DNA of 64,000 nucleotides from Streptomyces alboniger (GTDB taxonomy: Bacteria > Actinomycetota > Actinomycetes > Streptomycetales > Streptomycetaceae). The stretch is taken from the NCBI RefSeq assembly GCF_008704395.1, contig NZ_CP023695.1, positions 7,874,001 through 7,938,000 on the forward strand. Direction: 5' to 3'. Position 1 is the stretch's first letter. Each line of letters starts with the position of its first letter. Made by a program: the position numbers and the translations under genes. This document shows, one piece after another, positions 56,932 through 64,000 of this stretch. Below the pieces are notes generated by a model. The model was not told the DNA's origin, did not search any database, and saw only the letters and a list, made by a program, of their open reading frames with translations.

Positions 56932-57342
56932 GTGAGCGTGGAAGACAGCAACATCCCCGCCCCTCCTCCACAAGGTGACCCAGTCGTTGCCTCAGGTCTG
57001 GAGATCGCAATGAATTGGGGCGCCGCACTTGGTGGCCCGGAACACCTCAAAGTCGCCCTTCAGGCCCTTGAGCCTCAGCTGAAACGCGAACACCAACAGC
57101 ACGTCTTTCGTATGACGGGTCTGTATCTGGGTGCAGTCATAAGCGTCGCAATGCTCAGTTCCGGGATCTACATCGCCCAGGACGTTTGGTGGCTGGCGAC
57201 CCTCCTGTGTGGTCCAAGTTTGATTGCTATGGGAAAGATCTTCGTGCTTCGTCGAAGCGACGGAGACGACATGACAGCCGTCTCGCGAGGGACCCGTACC
57301 TCAACACATGCGGCAGCCCAGGCCCAGCCCCCCGTTCAGTAG
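56932..57342 (+). CDS. Small membrane protein
   Basis: A 136-residue protein with two hydrophobic helices (GLYLGAVISVAMLSSGIYIA and WLATLLCGPSLIAMGKIFVL) and a soluble N-terminal part. The GTG start follows GGAGG. Function unknown. Codon bias is softer than in typical core genes, as in the other small membrane protein near 36.5 kb. Confidence 0.7.
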   Translation: MSVEDSNIPAPPPQGDPVVASGLEIAMNWGAALGGPEHLKVALQALEPQLKREHQQHVFRMTGLYLGAVISVAMLSSGIYIAQDVWWLATLLCGPSLIAMGKIFVLRRSDGDDMTAVSRGTRTSTHAAAQAQPPVQ

Positions 57343-57551
57343 GTGTCCTTGTGCAGCGCAGCTCGTTGAAGGAGGACAAAAGCAGCCCCACACCGATGAG
57401 GACTGCGTCCAGGCACCCCACACCCGGCGCTCGGGGTGCCGGGCCAGGCTCACGAGCTCGTAGGGCGCCGTCGCCTCCTTAGTAGGTGTGTTTTTTCCTC
57501 TGGCTGGTCGAGGGTTGAGCTCGTCAACGGCGCATGACAGGCTCGTGCCCC

Positions 57552-58154
57552 ATGACTGATGACTTCACGAAGGACTACCTGCACAACGATCTGCGAGAGA
57601 TACGCAAGGCCATGCTCTGGAAGCTTGAGGGGCTCAGTGAGTACGACATCCGTCGCCCACTGACTGCGACCGGCACTAACCTTCTCGGCCTGGTCAAGCA
57701 CTTGTCGCTCTGGGAGTCCAGGTACTTCGGCGAAGTCTTCGGCCGACCGTTCCCCGAAGCTCTGCCCCGGTGGGACAACGCTGCTCAGCGCGGCGCCGAC
57801 ATGTGGGCAACGCAGCACGAGACACGCAAAGAGATCATCGACCGTTACCGTCGCGTATGGGGGCACTCAGACGCGACGATCACCATCCTCCCGATCGACT
57901 CCCCCGGGCACGTCCCCTGGTGGCCACGCCCCAACGTGAAGCTGTTCAACATCTTGGTCCACATGCTCACCGAGACCAGCCGGCACGCTGGACACGCCGA
58001 CATCCTGCGCGAACAACTCGACAACTCGACAGGGACAGCAGCCCAGTACGCGACTCCACAGCACGACGCGGCCTTCTGGGAAGCTCACCGGGCGGACATT
58101 GAGCGAGCCGCCAAAGCTGCCGACGAGAAGGATCAGCAGTTGGCTTCGTCGTAG
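57552..58154 (+). CDS. DinB-family protein (DUF664)
   Basis: A 200-residue DinB-like four-helix protein. The metal-site histidines are expected in LVKHLSLWE, HMLTETSRHAGHAD and neighbours, and the DUF664 pattern of mycothiol-dependent enzymes is clear. It probably catalyses a thiol-dependent transfer or is a metal-binding scaffold. The ATG at MTDDFTKDYLHND is chosen; an ATG 18 bp earlier is possible. The stop is shortly followed by a transposase remnant. Confidence 0.9.
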   Translation: MTDDFTKDYLHNDLREIRKAMLWKLEGLSEYDIRRPLTATGTNLLGLVKHLSLWESRYFGEVFGRPFPEALPRWDNAAQRGADMWATQHETRKEIIDRYRRVWGHSDATITILPIDSPGHVPWWPRPNVKLFNILVHMLTETSRHAGHADILREQLDNSTGTAAQYATPQHDAAFWEAHRADIERAAKAADEKDQQLASS

Positions 58155-58216
58155 CCGCTTGGGCCGACGAGCGGGGCATCTTCGTTCACGCTGAGGGCGT
58201 CCCGGTGCACGACAGC

Positions 58217-58850
58217 TCATTGAAATGGCGGTTGCTTCGTCCAGTTGACGCGGGGCCCTTTGCGGGTCAGGCGCCGGGTCATGAGCGTGATGAATGCCCA
58301 GTTCAGATGGGCTTCGGCATGTTGGGGAAGCCGCTCGTAGTCGCGGCAGTTTCGGCGGGCGTTCATGATCCAGCCGATCGACCGCTCAACCTTCCACCTG
58401 CGGGGAAGGACGACGAACCCACGTGCGCCCCGGGGGCGCTGCACCGGCCGCATGGACATCCACAAGTGCTCTGCCGTCCAGGCGGGCAGCAAGTCACGGG
58501 CGTAGGCCGAGTCCGCCCAGATCTGTGTGATCTGTGGGTGGGTGAGCCGCAGGCGCCAGAGCAGGTCGCGGGCGATGATTTCGTCGCGGACGTCGCCCGC
58601 CGTCACCGTAATCATCACAGGCAGGCCCAGGGTGTTGACCACGAGGTGTCTCTTGCGCCCGTTGATCTTTTTGCCTGCGTCGTAGCCGCGGCTGTCCCGG
58701 CCGACGGTGGAAGCCGCCTTCACCGACGGGGAGTCGACGATCAGCGTCACCGGGAACGGGCAGCGGCCCTTGCCCGTTCGGATGTAGCGCCGCAGTTGGT
58801 CGCGGATGAAGGTGACCACCCCGGCCTGGTTCCATCGCGCAAGTGAAGTA
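58217..58850 (-). pseudogene. IS5-family transposase, N-terminally truncated
   Basis: The frame keeps the DDE core: D in LIVDSPSVKA, D in WADSAYA and E in KVERSIGW, with KKINGRKRHLVV between. Upstream of ARWNQAGVVTFI the family's first 90 residues are missing and replaced by Arg/Pro-rich sequence. The complete element ends are not evident. It is a dead insertion-sequence relic, different from the intact one at 60 kb. Confidence 0.8.
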
Positions 58851-59125
58851 GGCCGCCGACGAGGTGCCCGTGGTTCGGGTCCTTTTCCGACGGCCCCTTC
58901 CCGAACGGTGCGGGCTAAGGCTTGTCCCGCAATGATCTTCGAGTCGGTGTAGACGCGGTGGCATCCGTGGTCGGCGCACGCGCTTCTGGCCGATGTCGGT
59001 CCGGAGGTGTCGCACTCGGGCGTCGTGCCATGACCTAGATCACGCGATGGCATGTCACTTTTCGGAGAGCCGGCCCGTCAACTCCGTAAACAGCCAGTTG
59101 TCCTTTACAAGGAACAGGAAACCTC
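58851..59125. other. Intergenic stretch
   Basis: Contains the missing 5' side of the truncated transposase and the promoter of the DoxX gene; nothing else recognised. Confidence 0.4.
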
Positions 59126-59476
59126 GTGTTCGCCGCCTATCTCGCAGTCACTCTTCTCGCCTCGGTCACCAACGGATTCGCCGCCGTCGCGAACCTCGTC
59201 GGTCACGACTACCCCAGAAGTCAGGCGGACAAGATGGGGCTGCCTCACTCGACGATGCGCCCGTTCGGCGTGCTGCTGGCGCTGGGCGCGCTGGGGTTGC
59301 TGGCAGGGTTCGCCGTGCCGGTGCTGGGCGCGCTCGCCGCGGGCGGCCTCGTGTTGTACTTCCTCGTCGCGTTCGGTGCCCACCTGCGAGCTCGCGACTA
59401 CCATTTCGGCGGCTGGGCCATGTTCTTCTCCCTGGCGGTGGCCGCCCTGGCCCTGAACCTGTCGTACCACGGCTGA
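59126..59476 (+). CDS. DoxX-family membrane protein
   Basis: A 116-residue protein with four hydrophobic helices (AAYLAVTLLASVTNGFAAVA, GVLLALGALGLLAGFAVPVL, GALAAGGLVLYFLVAFGAHL, FSLAVAALALNL). DoxX proteins are quinone-linked membrane partners of oxidoreductases. The GTG follows AGGAA. It is followed 51 bp later by a TIGR03086 gene start. Confidence 0.9.
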   Translation: MFAAYLAVTLLASVTNGFAAVANLVGHDYPRSQADKMGLPHSTMRPFGVLLALGALGLLAGFAVPVLGALAAGGLVLYFLVAFGAHLRARDYHFGGWAMFFSLAVAALALNLSYHG

Positions 59477-59527
59477 GCTGTCTTGATCCGCTCACCTCAC
59501 ATCGCTGACGGAAGGAAGCCAGCCCCG

Positions 59528-59962
59528 ATGAACACCCCCAAAGACCCCCGGCCACTGCTGTACCGCGCGGCCGGCCAGTTCGCCGCACTCGTCGCCACCG
59601 TCGAACCCGGGCAGCTCGACATACCCACCCCTTGCCACGAGTTCGACAGCCGCGCTCTGATCGCCCACGTCATGGGCAATACGCTTGCCTATCCGCACAT
59701 CATGCAAGGCACCTACAGAGCAGCTGAACCCGGAAACGTCGCCGAGGTCCCGGGCGACGACTGGGCAGCGGCGTACGCGGACGCCGAGGAGCGGCTCATC
59801 GTTGCCGGATGGGCCATGGACGATCGCGCGCTGGACCGCATGGTGGATCTCGGCTTCGCGACCCTGCCTGTGCGCGGCGCGCGGGTGTCATGGAAATCGC
59901 CGCACACACATGGGACTTGCGCCAGGCCCTCGGAAGTGCGCACGAACTCGCCCCGGAGCTAG
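59528..59962 (+). pseudogene. TIGR03086 metal-binding protein, frameshifted and cut by IS
   Basis: The N-terminal 120 residues match TIGR03086/mycothiol maleylpyruvate isomerase N-terminal proteins (IPTPCHEFDSRALIAHVMGN). After PVRGAR the frame is lost; homology continues one frame over as VMEIAAHTWDLRQALGSAH and ELAPELGS. There the CTAG target and the left end of the IS5-family element interrupt it. The ATG follows GGAAGGAAG. Dead by two lesions. Confidence 0.8.
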
Positions 59963-60874
59963 GTTCTGTCTCTTTGGTCAGCGTCGAATCCAGATGAGGA
60001 TGCTGGCGAGGTGGAGTGCGGCCTGGTAGGCGATCGCGAGTTTGTCCGTTCGTGTGGCCAGGCCGCGCCACTGCTTGAGGCGGTTGATGCACCGCTCAAC
60101 TGTGTTCCGCTGCTTGTAGGTCTCGCTGTCAAAGCCGGGCGGACGGCCGCCTCGGCGGCCTCGCCGCAAGCGGTGGCCGATTTGGTCGGACGGCTGCGGG
60201 ATGACCGCGCGGATGCCTCGGCGCCGCAGATGTGCCCGGATCGCGCGTGAAGAGTACGCGCGATCAGCCAGGACAGCGAATGGCCGGGTCCGGGGCCTGC
60301 CCGGGCCGTTGCGGGGCACACGGATGCGGGACGTCACAGATTCGAAGGCGGGTGCGCCACCGGCCTGGCCTGCGGTGACGGTGAAGGCCAGAGGGCGTGC
60401 GTGACCGTCTGCGGCCAGGTGGACCTTCGTGCTCAGCCCGCCGCGGGAACGCCCGACTGCGTGATCGGCGGGCTCACCGAAGCAGGCCGCCCCTTTTTGC
60501 GTGCTCCTGCGGCGTGCTGGTGAGCCCGGACGACTGTGGAGTCCACAGACACCGTCCAGTCGACGTCGTCGGCGGCGCCAGCGGCCGTCAGGACGGCGGT
60601 GAGGATCATCTCCCAGGTGCCGTCGATGGCCCATCTGATCAGCCGTTTGTGAGCGGTCTGGAACGAGCCGAGCTCGTCGGGCAGGTCCCGCCAGGGCGAG
60701 CAGGTGCGGTACTTCCAAGCGATGGCCTCGAGAGTGCGGCGGTGGTCGGCCCACCGCCGCCCGCGAACCGGATCCGCCGGCATCAGCGGCTCGATCCGGT
60801 CCCACATCGCATCGGTGATCACTAATCGGACAGGCACAACTGATCAACCGACAAACCCATCAAAGAGGCACGCG
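59963..60874. mobile_element. IS5-family insertion sequence (IS427-like), complete
   Basis: A 912-bp element flanked by CTAG on both sides (59959-59962 and 60875-60878), consistent with target duplication. Imperfect terminal inverted repeats share TCTCTTTG (left GTTCTGTCTCTTTGGT, right complement GCGTGCCTCTTTGAT). It carries one transposase in two overlapping frames. It broke the TIGR03086 gene on its left. Confidence 0.8.
59978..60837 (-). CDS. IS5-family transposase, two frames with -1 frameshift signal
   Basis: ORF A starts with GTG (VPVRLVITDAMWDRIEPLMP) and carries the first catalytic Asp in SVDSTVVRAHQH; its zero-frame stop comes at about 60,433. ORF B continues in the -1 frame (CFGEPADHAVGRSRGGLSTK) with the second Asp in VLADRAYSS and Glu in NTVERCINRLKQW. 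The switch site is C-AAA-AAG-GGG at 60,491-60,500, a slippery sequence as used by IS427-group elements. All catalytic residues are present, so the element could be active. Confidence 0.85.
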
Positions 60875-61498
60875 CTAGATGTGGACCTCGGAGGGAAAGC
60901 CAGTCCAGCGCAGCTCGGGGGGCAGATGCCGCATGTCGTTAGAGGTGAGGACGGAGGCTGGCCGGCCGGGCGCGTATCGGATGACTGTGAGAGCGGCGTT
61001 GCCGTGGTTGAGACCGAGCCAGCGCCATCGCGGCGCATGCATAGCGTCCCGGACGAGCCAGGCGACCAGGAAGTTGTGGGTGACGACCAGTTCATGCCGG
61101 TCCTCTTCGCCGTCCACCGGCCCGGTGAACATGTCCAGCGCCTGCCGGGCCAGCGCAGGTCCGTGCTCCCGCTCCTCCTCAGTGGCACCAGCGAGAAAGC
61201 GGAGGAAGAAGTTTGCGGATTCTGCCGGAAGCTCGTCTCTCACTGGCGTGTAAGGAACGTAGTCACCGGCAACTTCCGAGACGCGCAGGGGAACATTCTT
61301 CAGCTGGTCGCCGATCAGACGTGCGGTCTCCTCTGCCCGGGGCAGCGGGCCATGGTGAACAGCTGCGAGAGGGATGTCCCGGAGGCGTTGGCCTAGCAGC
61401 ATGGCTTGCCGACGGCCCCCTTCCGTCAGCCCGCTCTCCTCCGACGCTGCCTCGCCGTGCCGAACCAGATAGAGGTAACGGGTAGCCGTGCCGGTCAT
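60875..61498 (-). CDS. Histidine phosphatase family protein
   Basis: A 207-residue phosphoglycerate-mutase-like phosphatase. The catalytic RHGE is in YLVRHGEAASEESGLTEGG, and the second His is in VVTHNFLVAWLV. The ATG follows GAGGAG. The TAG stop is formed by the CTAG that borders the insertion sequence, so the original stop and last residues could have been altered by the insertion. Possible targets are phospho-sugars or phosphoproteins. Confidence 0.9.
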   Translation of the reverse strand: MTGTATRYLYLVRHGEAASEESGLTEGGRRQAMLLGQRLRDIPLAAVHHGPLPRAEETARLIGDQLKNVPLRVSEVAGDYVPYTPVRDELPAESANFFLRFLAGATEEEREHGPALARQALDMFTGPVDGEEDRHELVVTHNFLVAWLVRDAMHAPRWRWLGLNHGNAALTVIRYAPGRPASVLTSNDMRHLPPELRWTGFPSEVHI

Positions 61499-61572
61499 CA
61501 CAAACTCCTCTGCGCCCACTAACGATCTTGTCTATCGATGGACGCTGCCTCCTCCGGCACCAGTTCCCCCCT

Positions 61573-61596
61573 ACCCATCAAAGAGACACCCCCTAG
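61573..61596. repeat. Solo IS end matching the IS5-family terminus
   Basis: ACCCATCAAAGAGACACC followed by CCCTAG closely matches the right end of the intact element at 60,855-60,878 (AACCCATCAAAGAGGCAC and GCGCTAG), and likewise ends in CTAG. No transposase is attached. It appears to be the scar of a second copy, sitting at the 5' edge of the lexA-like remnant. Confidence 0.7.
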
Positions 61597-61922
61597 CCGA
61601 GTTCTCACTCGCATTCGCCCACGAGGCCCTGCCGCCAGAACGGGTCAGCGGTGATTTGGTGATCAATGCGCACATCATGGACGGCGACACGGTCATTGTC
61701 AGGGTCGGCCGGACACCGAGAACCTCATAGGGCGTGGCGGCCTTGATCGATGGCGAGGCGACGGTCAAGCGACTCAAGCGGGACGGCTCGACCGTGTGGC
61801 TCATGCCGGAGAACGAGGCCTACGCCGATCCGTGGCGATGCGGCCTCCATCCTCGGCATGGTCGTGGCGGATGCGCAGCCTGTGAGCACACCTGTCGCGG
61901 CTTTCGGCAGGTCAACGAGTAG
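61590..61922 (+). pseudogene. LexA-like repressor, C-terminal remnant
   Basis: Pieces of the LexA/S24 self-cleaving domain: VINAHIMDGDTVIVRV in one frame, then, after a [23 protein letters not shown] and [13 protein letters not shown]. The lysine in ATVKR is kept, but the serine region reads VSGDLVINA instead of VGDSM, so the nucleophile is lost. The N-terminal DNA-binding half is absent, and the end is frameshifted (HPRHGRGGC). The remnant begins at the solo IS end. Confidence 0.7.
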
Positions 61923-61968
61923 CCGACTGCTGTGGTTGACTCCTTGCCTCACCGAAATGGGGGGACAC

Positions 61969-62280
61969 ATGAGCGATGAGGCCGACGTGACGTGGGAAGA
62001 GATCGCGGACAGCTGGCGACTGGACGAGCTGATCGAGGGCCGTATGCAGCCCACCACGAACGACGACGTCCTGACGCTAATGACGATCGGGGCGCTGCGT
62101 CCGCGGCAGCCGCCGAATGAAGCCGCGCGGCGAAGGGCCCTCGACGCCATGTTGGCGGCTGCTGAAGGCGACACAGATGCTGCAGAGGACCACCCTCCAC
62201 GGGATCCTGCCCGGATCGAGCGGACTCTCCAGGCCACGCTGCAGGCCTTCGAGAAGGCCCGGGAGCAACGCGTGGAGTGA
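61969..62280 (+). CDS. Hypothetical protein (103 aa)
   Basis: An acidic, helical protein (SDEADVTWEEIADSWRLDEL and PPNEAARRRALDAMLAAAEG). GGGGGG stands five bases before the ATG. It has no membrane segment, the family is not recognised, and no partner gene is clear. A hairpin terminator follows about 90 bp after the stop. Confidence 0.65.
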   Translation: MSDEADVTWEEIADSWRLDELIEGRMQPTTNDDVLTLMTIGALRPRQPPNEAARRRALDAMLAAAEGDTDAAEDHPPRDPARIERTLQATLQAFEKAREQRVE

Positions 62281-62372
62281 CCGGGCGCAGTCGGCCCGCC
62301 GCGCGACGAGACCGAGGAAGTCAGCGCGTACACATATCGCCGTGACCGCGGGCACCACGAATCCGATCACAG

Positions 62373-62405
62373 CCCCCGGCGCATCCCAATCGGATGCGCC
62401 GGGGG
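62373..62405. terminator. 14-bp hairpin terminator
   Basis: CCCCCGGCGCATCC pairs with 62392-62405 across a 5-base loop, downstream of the small hypothetical gene. It can also serve the opposite strand. Confidence 0.75.
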
Positions 62406-62485
62406 TCGCCATAGGGCCAGCGGACTTCCAGAAACTCCTTGCCCCGGCGCACGCTCTTGCATTCAGCCAAGCCGCTCGGCGTACT

Positions 62486-62605
62486 TTAGGGCGTGCCCAG
62501 GATCTCGATCCGCCCGCCAGTAAGCCGGTGGCTCCACATCGACCAGCCGAGACTGCACACGCCGGTGATGGCGCCGAACACCGCAAGGGCGTTGGTCCAG
62601 TTCAT
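62486..62605 (-). pseudogene. Truncated N-terminus of a membrane-anchored protein
   Basis: The 39-residue frame MNWTNALAVFGAITGVCSLG plus WSMWSHRLTGGRIEIL has one hydrophobic helix and the look of the anchor of a larger Streptomyces protein family. It stops after GTP. It may be a small membrane peptide, but a cut-off gene start is more likely. Confidence 0.4.
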
Positions 62606-62875
62606 GGACGCAGCGTAGGAAGCCGACCGGGCCGGGCGAGGCACTTTCTGCGAACCGACTGACAGAGGAGCCCGGGCCTCGCCCTCCGCTCTCCCCACCT
62701 TCGCCCGCCCACGTCGGCGGCCGGCCCCCCCGGTACGGAGAAGGGCGTCCCTCCGGGACGGCTCAGCCTGGCTCGGCTCGCAGCCGGCCGGAGCATCCGG
62801 GCCGCGGGCGGCCCTCCTGCCCCGTCCGGACGCCGGGCCGAAGGACGTGCCCTTCGGGCACGACGGCACTGTCCG
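62606..62875. other. Intergenic stretch
   Basis: GC-rich, with no gene or clear signal recognised. Between the anchor stub and the RICIN gene. Confidence 0.4.
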
Positions 62876-63364
62876 TCAGTACCACTTCTGCCCGTCCGCG
62901 CCCGTCCAGGTCCATTGCTGAACGCGAGCACCGTTACGTGTGGAAGAGTTCTCTACCTCCAGGGCCTTGCCGGAACCATAGTTAGTGATCTCCCAGCTCC
63001 CAGCGGGCGGCTTGAGCCAGAGCTGTCCCCTGGCGGTCTTGGAGCAGTCCCAGAGCTGAACGGGAGCACCATTGTCCCTGCGACTGTCGGCCACCTCAAG
63101 GCACTTCCCATTATGGGCATTCCTGATCCAGTACTGTCGTCCTGGCCCCACCCATTCCCATTCCCAGGCGGCACCGTCCTGGCCGTTGCAGTCCCATTGC
63201 TGGGCCCGGGCACCATTCCTGCTGCTGGAGTTTTCAATCTCCAGGCACTTCCTGCTACCCCAGTTGACGAAAGACGTCGAGTCAGCGTGACTTATCGACG
63301 GCGTCAGCAGCATCAAGGCGCCCGCAGCTGCGGTTACGGCTGCGGTCCTCCCCGTAAACGTCAT
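62876..63364 (-). CDS. Secreted RICIN-type beta-trefoil lectin
   Basis: A 162-residue exported protein. A signal peptide (TGRTAAVTAAAGALMLLTPS ending in SHA) is followed by one ricin-type beta-trefoil with three repeats, each carrying the Q-x-W signature (AQQWDC, VQLWDC, VQQWTW), and KCLEIEN/KCLEVAD motifs. It should bind carbohydrate, and it stands alone without a catalytic domain. The ATG follows AGGAGA (complement of TCTCCT near 63,374). Codon bias is weaker than usual, with many two-fold codons ending in A/T, hinting at recent acquisition. Confidence 0.93.
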   Translation of the reverse strand: MTFTGRTAAVTAAAGALMLLTPSISHADSTSFVNWGSRKCLEIENSSSRNGARAQQWDCNGQDGAAWEWEWVGPGRQYWIRNAHNGKCLEVADSRRDNGAPVQLWDCSKTARGQLWLKPPAGSWEITNYGSGKALEVENSSTRNGARVQQWTWTGADGQKWY

Positions 63365-63432
63365 GACAGTCTTCTCCTAAACCAAGAAACACATAAGAGG
63401 CTCGCCGGGGTCAACGGCGAGAAGTTGATCTT

Positions 63433-63870
63433 ATGTCACGTTTACTGACACAGGGCCACATGTTGCTGCTGTCAGGCCAGTCTGTGGTGAACAGGACAGC
63501 GCTGGCACGGCCTCAGGGGGGAGGGGGCGGCAGCACCTGTGGAGAGCGTCCGCTCCTGCGCGCCGTCGGTATTCCTCTCAGCACCACGGCGTGGACCGAT
63601 GCCGATCCGTACGGGCCGGGGGAGTTGTGGAAGGTCGACCAGGAGCACTTTGTCTCCCAGGCAGGCAGCGGGGTCTCTCATCATCGGCCGTTCGTCGCGA
63701 TGCTCACCGACCCCGGATGCGGCATGCCTCTGGCCCTGGAACACGAGGCGTGCCGCCGCGCCACCAGCCGCTGCGACGACTGCCGCGTCTACCTACGCAG
63801 CCACAGGCATCCAGGACGTTTGGAGATCCGCTTCACTCGCAGGGCGGACTTCTACCTGGAGCGCGCCTAG
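63433..63870 (+). CDS. Hypothetical protein, uncertain
   Basis: A 145-residue frame. The region from about residue 60 (ADPYGPGELWKVDQEHFVSQ and AMLTDPGCGMPLALEHEACR) has coding composition and many Cys/His residues (C-x2-C in CRRATSRCDDCR). The first 50 residues are doubtful (GGGGGSTCGERPLLRAVG), so the true start may be later or lost. Family not recognised. Confidence 0.4.
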   Translation: MSRLLTQGHMLLLSGQSVVNRTALARPQGGGGGSTCGERPLLRAVGIPLSTTAWTDADPYGPGELWKVDQEHFVSQAGSGVSHHRPFVAMLTDPGCGMPLALEHEACRRATSRCDDCRVYLRSHRHPGRLEIRFTRRADFYLERA

Positions 63871-64000
63871 AGGGACGTGTCCGAGTTCGAGCGTCGTCGA
63901 GGTTGTACCGTCGGCTCCCGGCAACCCGCCGCTGAGCTTCGCACCGCGATCTAGCTCTGCCGGATCGCCACAGCTTCTTGCGGTTGCTGAACCAGTTCTG

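Overview
The window is Streptomyces-like actinobacterial DNA: very GC-rich, strongly third-position-biased, with GTG and TTG starts alongside ATG, and with families typical of the genus (SigK/RskA, PucR, RICIN lectins, DUF6461, FUSC, TIGR03086). The mixture of a biosynthetic cluster, insertion sequences and many broken genes looks like a chromosome arm rather than the conserved core; that placement is inference.

Positions 1 to about 15,900 hold one end of a biosynthetic gene cluster built around L-4-hydroxyphenylglycine (Hpg). A tightly coupled minus-strand operon encodes a fused 4-hydroxymandelate synthase/hydroxymandelate oxidase, an HpgT-like aminotransferase, an FAD/NAD(P)-binding protein and an NRPS adenylation domain that runs off the left edge. 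Its specificity residues read D-I-Y-H-L-G-L-L-C, one residue from the known Hpg code. Around the operon lie a zinc alcohol dehydrogenase, a TetR repressor, a single type I PKS module (KS-AT-degenerate DH-ACP), a LuxR-type activator and a PHBH-fold monooxygenase. Three 31-bp inverted repeats of identical design (GTGCAGCAA, 13 bp, TTGCTGCAC) lie between the Hpg operon and the dehydrogenase and upstream of the monooxygenase. They look like the operators of one cluster-specific regulator.

From 16.6 to 18.9 kb is an intact cyanate-detoxification locus (cynR divergent from cynT-cynS). From 19 to 32 kb is a gene graveyard: Tn3 transposase and resolvase remnants, a D-Ala-D-Ala dipeptidase relic with an internal deletion, an integrase tail, a frameshifted FG-GAP protein, IS21 istB pieces and scraps of oxidoreductases and hydrolases. 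Embedded in it is an apparently intact 1,081-residue protein with helical repeats, a WW-rich beta-propeller, a membrane segment and a HELVH metallopeptidase motif.

From 32 to 47.3 kb the genes are mostly intact: a thioredoxin-like protein, PucR divergent from a ferredoxin reductase and a (frameshifted) desaturase, a polysaccharide-deacetylase-like protein, a class A PBP whose transpeptidase SxxK lysine is replaced, an amidase-domain exoprotein, and the SigK/RskA pair divergent from a molybdopterin oxidoreductase and a fasciclin lipoprotein. From 47.3 kb to the end intact genes (FUSC transporter, nucleotidyltransferase, DUF6461, DinB, DoxX, phosphatase, RICIN lectin) alternate with pseudogenes, an IS5-family element with a -1 frameshift signal, a solo IS end, and an odd 700-bp tract of degenerate short repeats.
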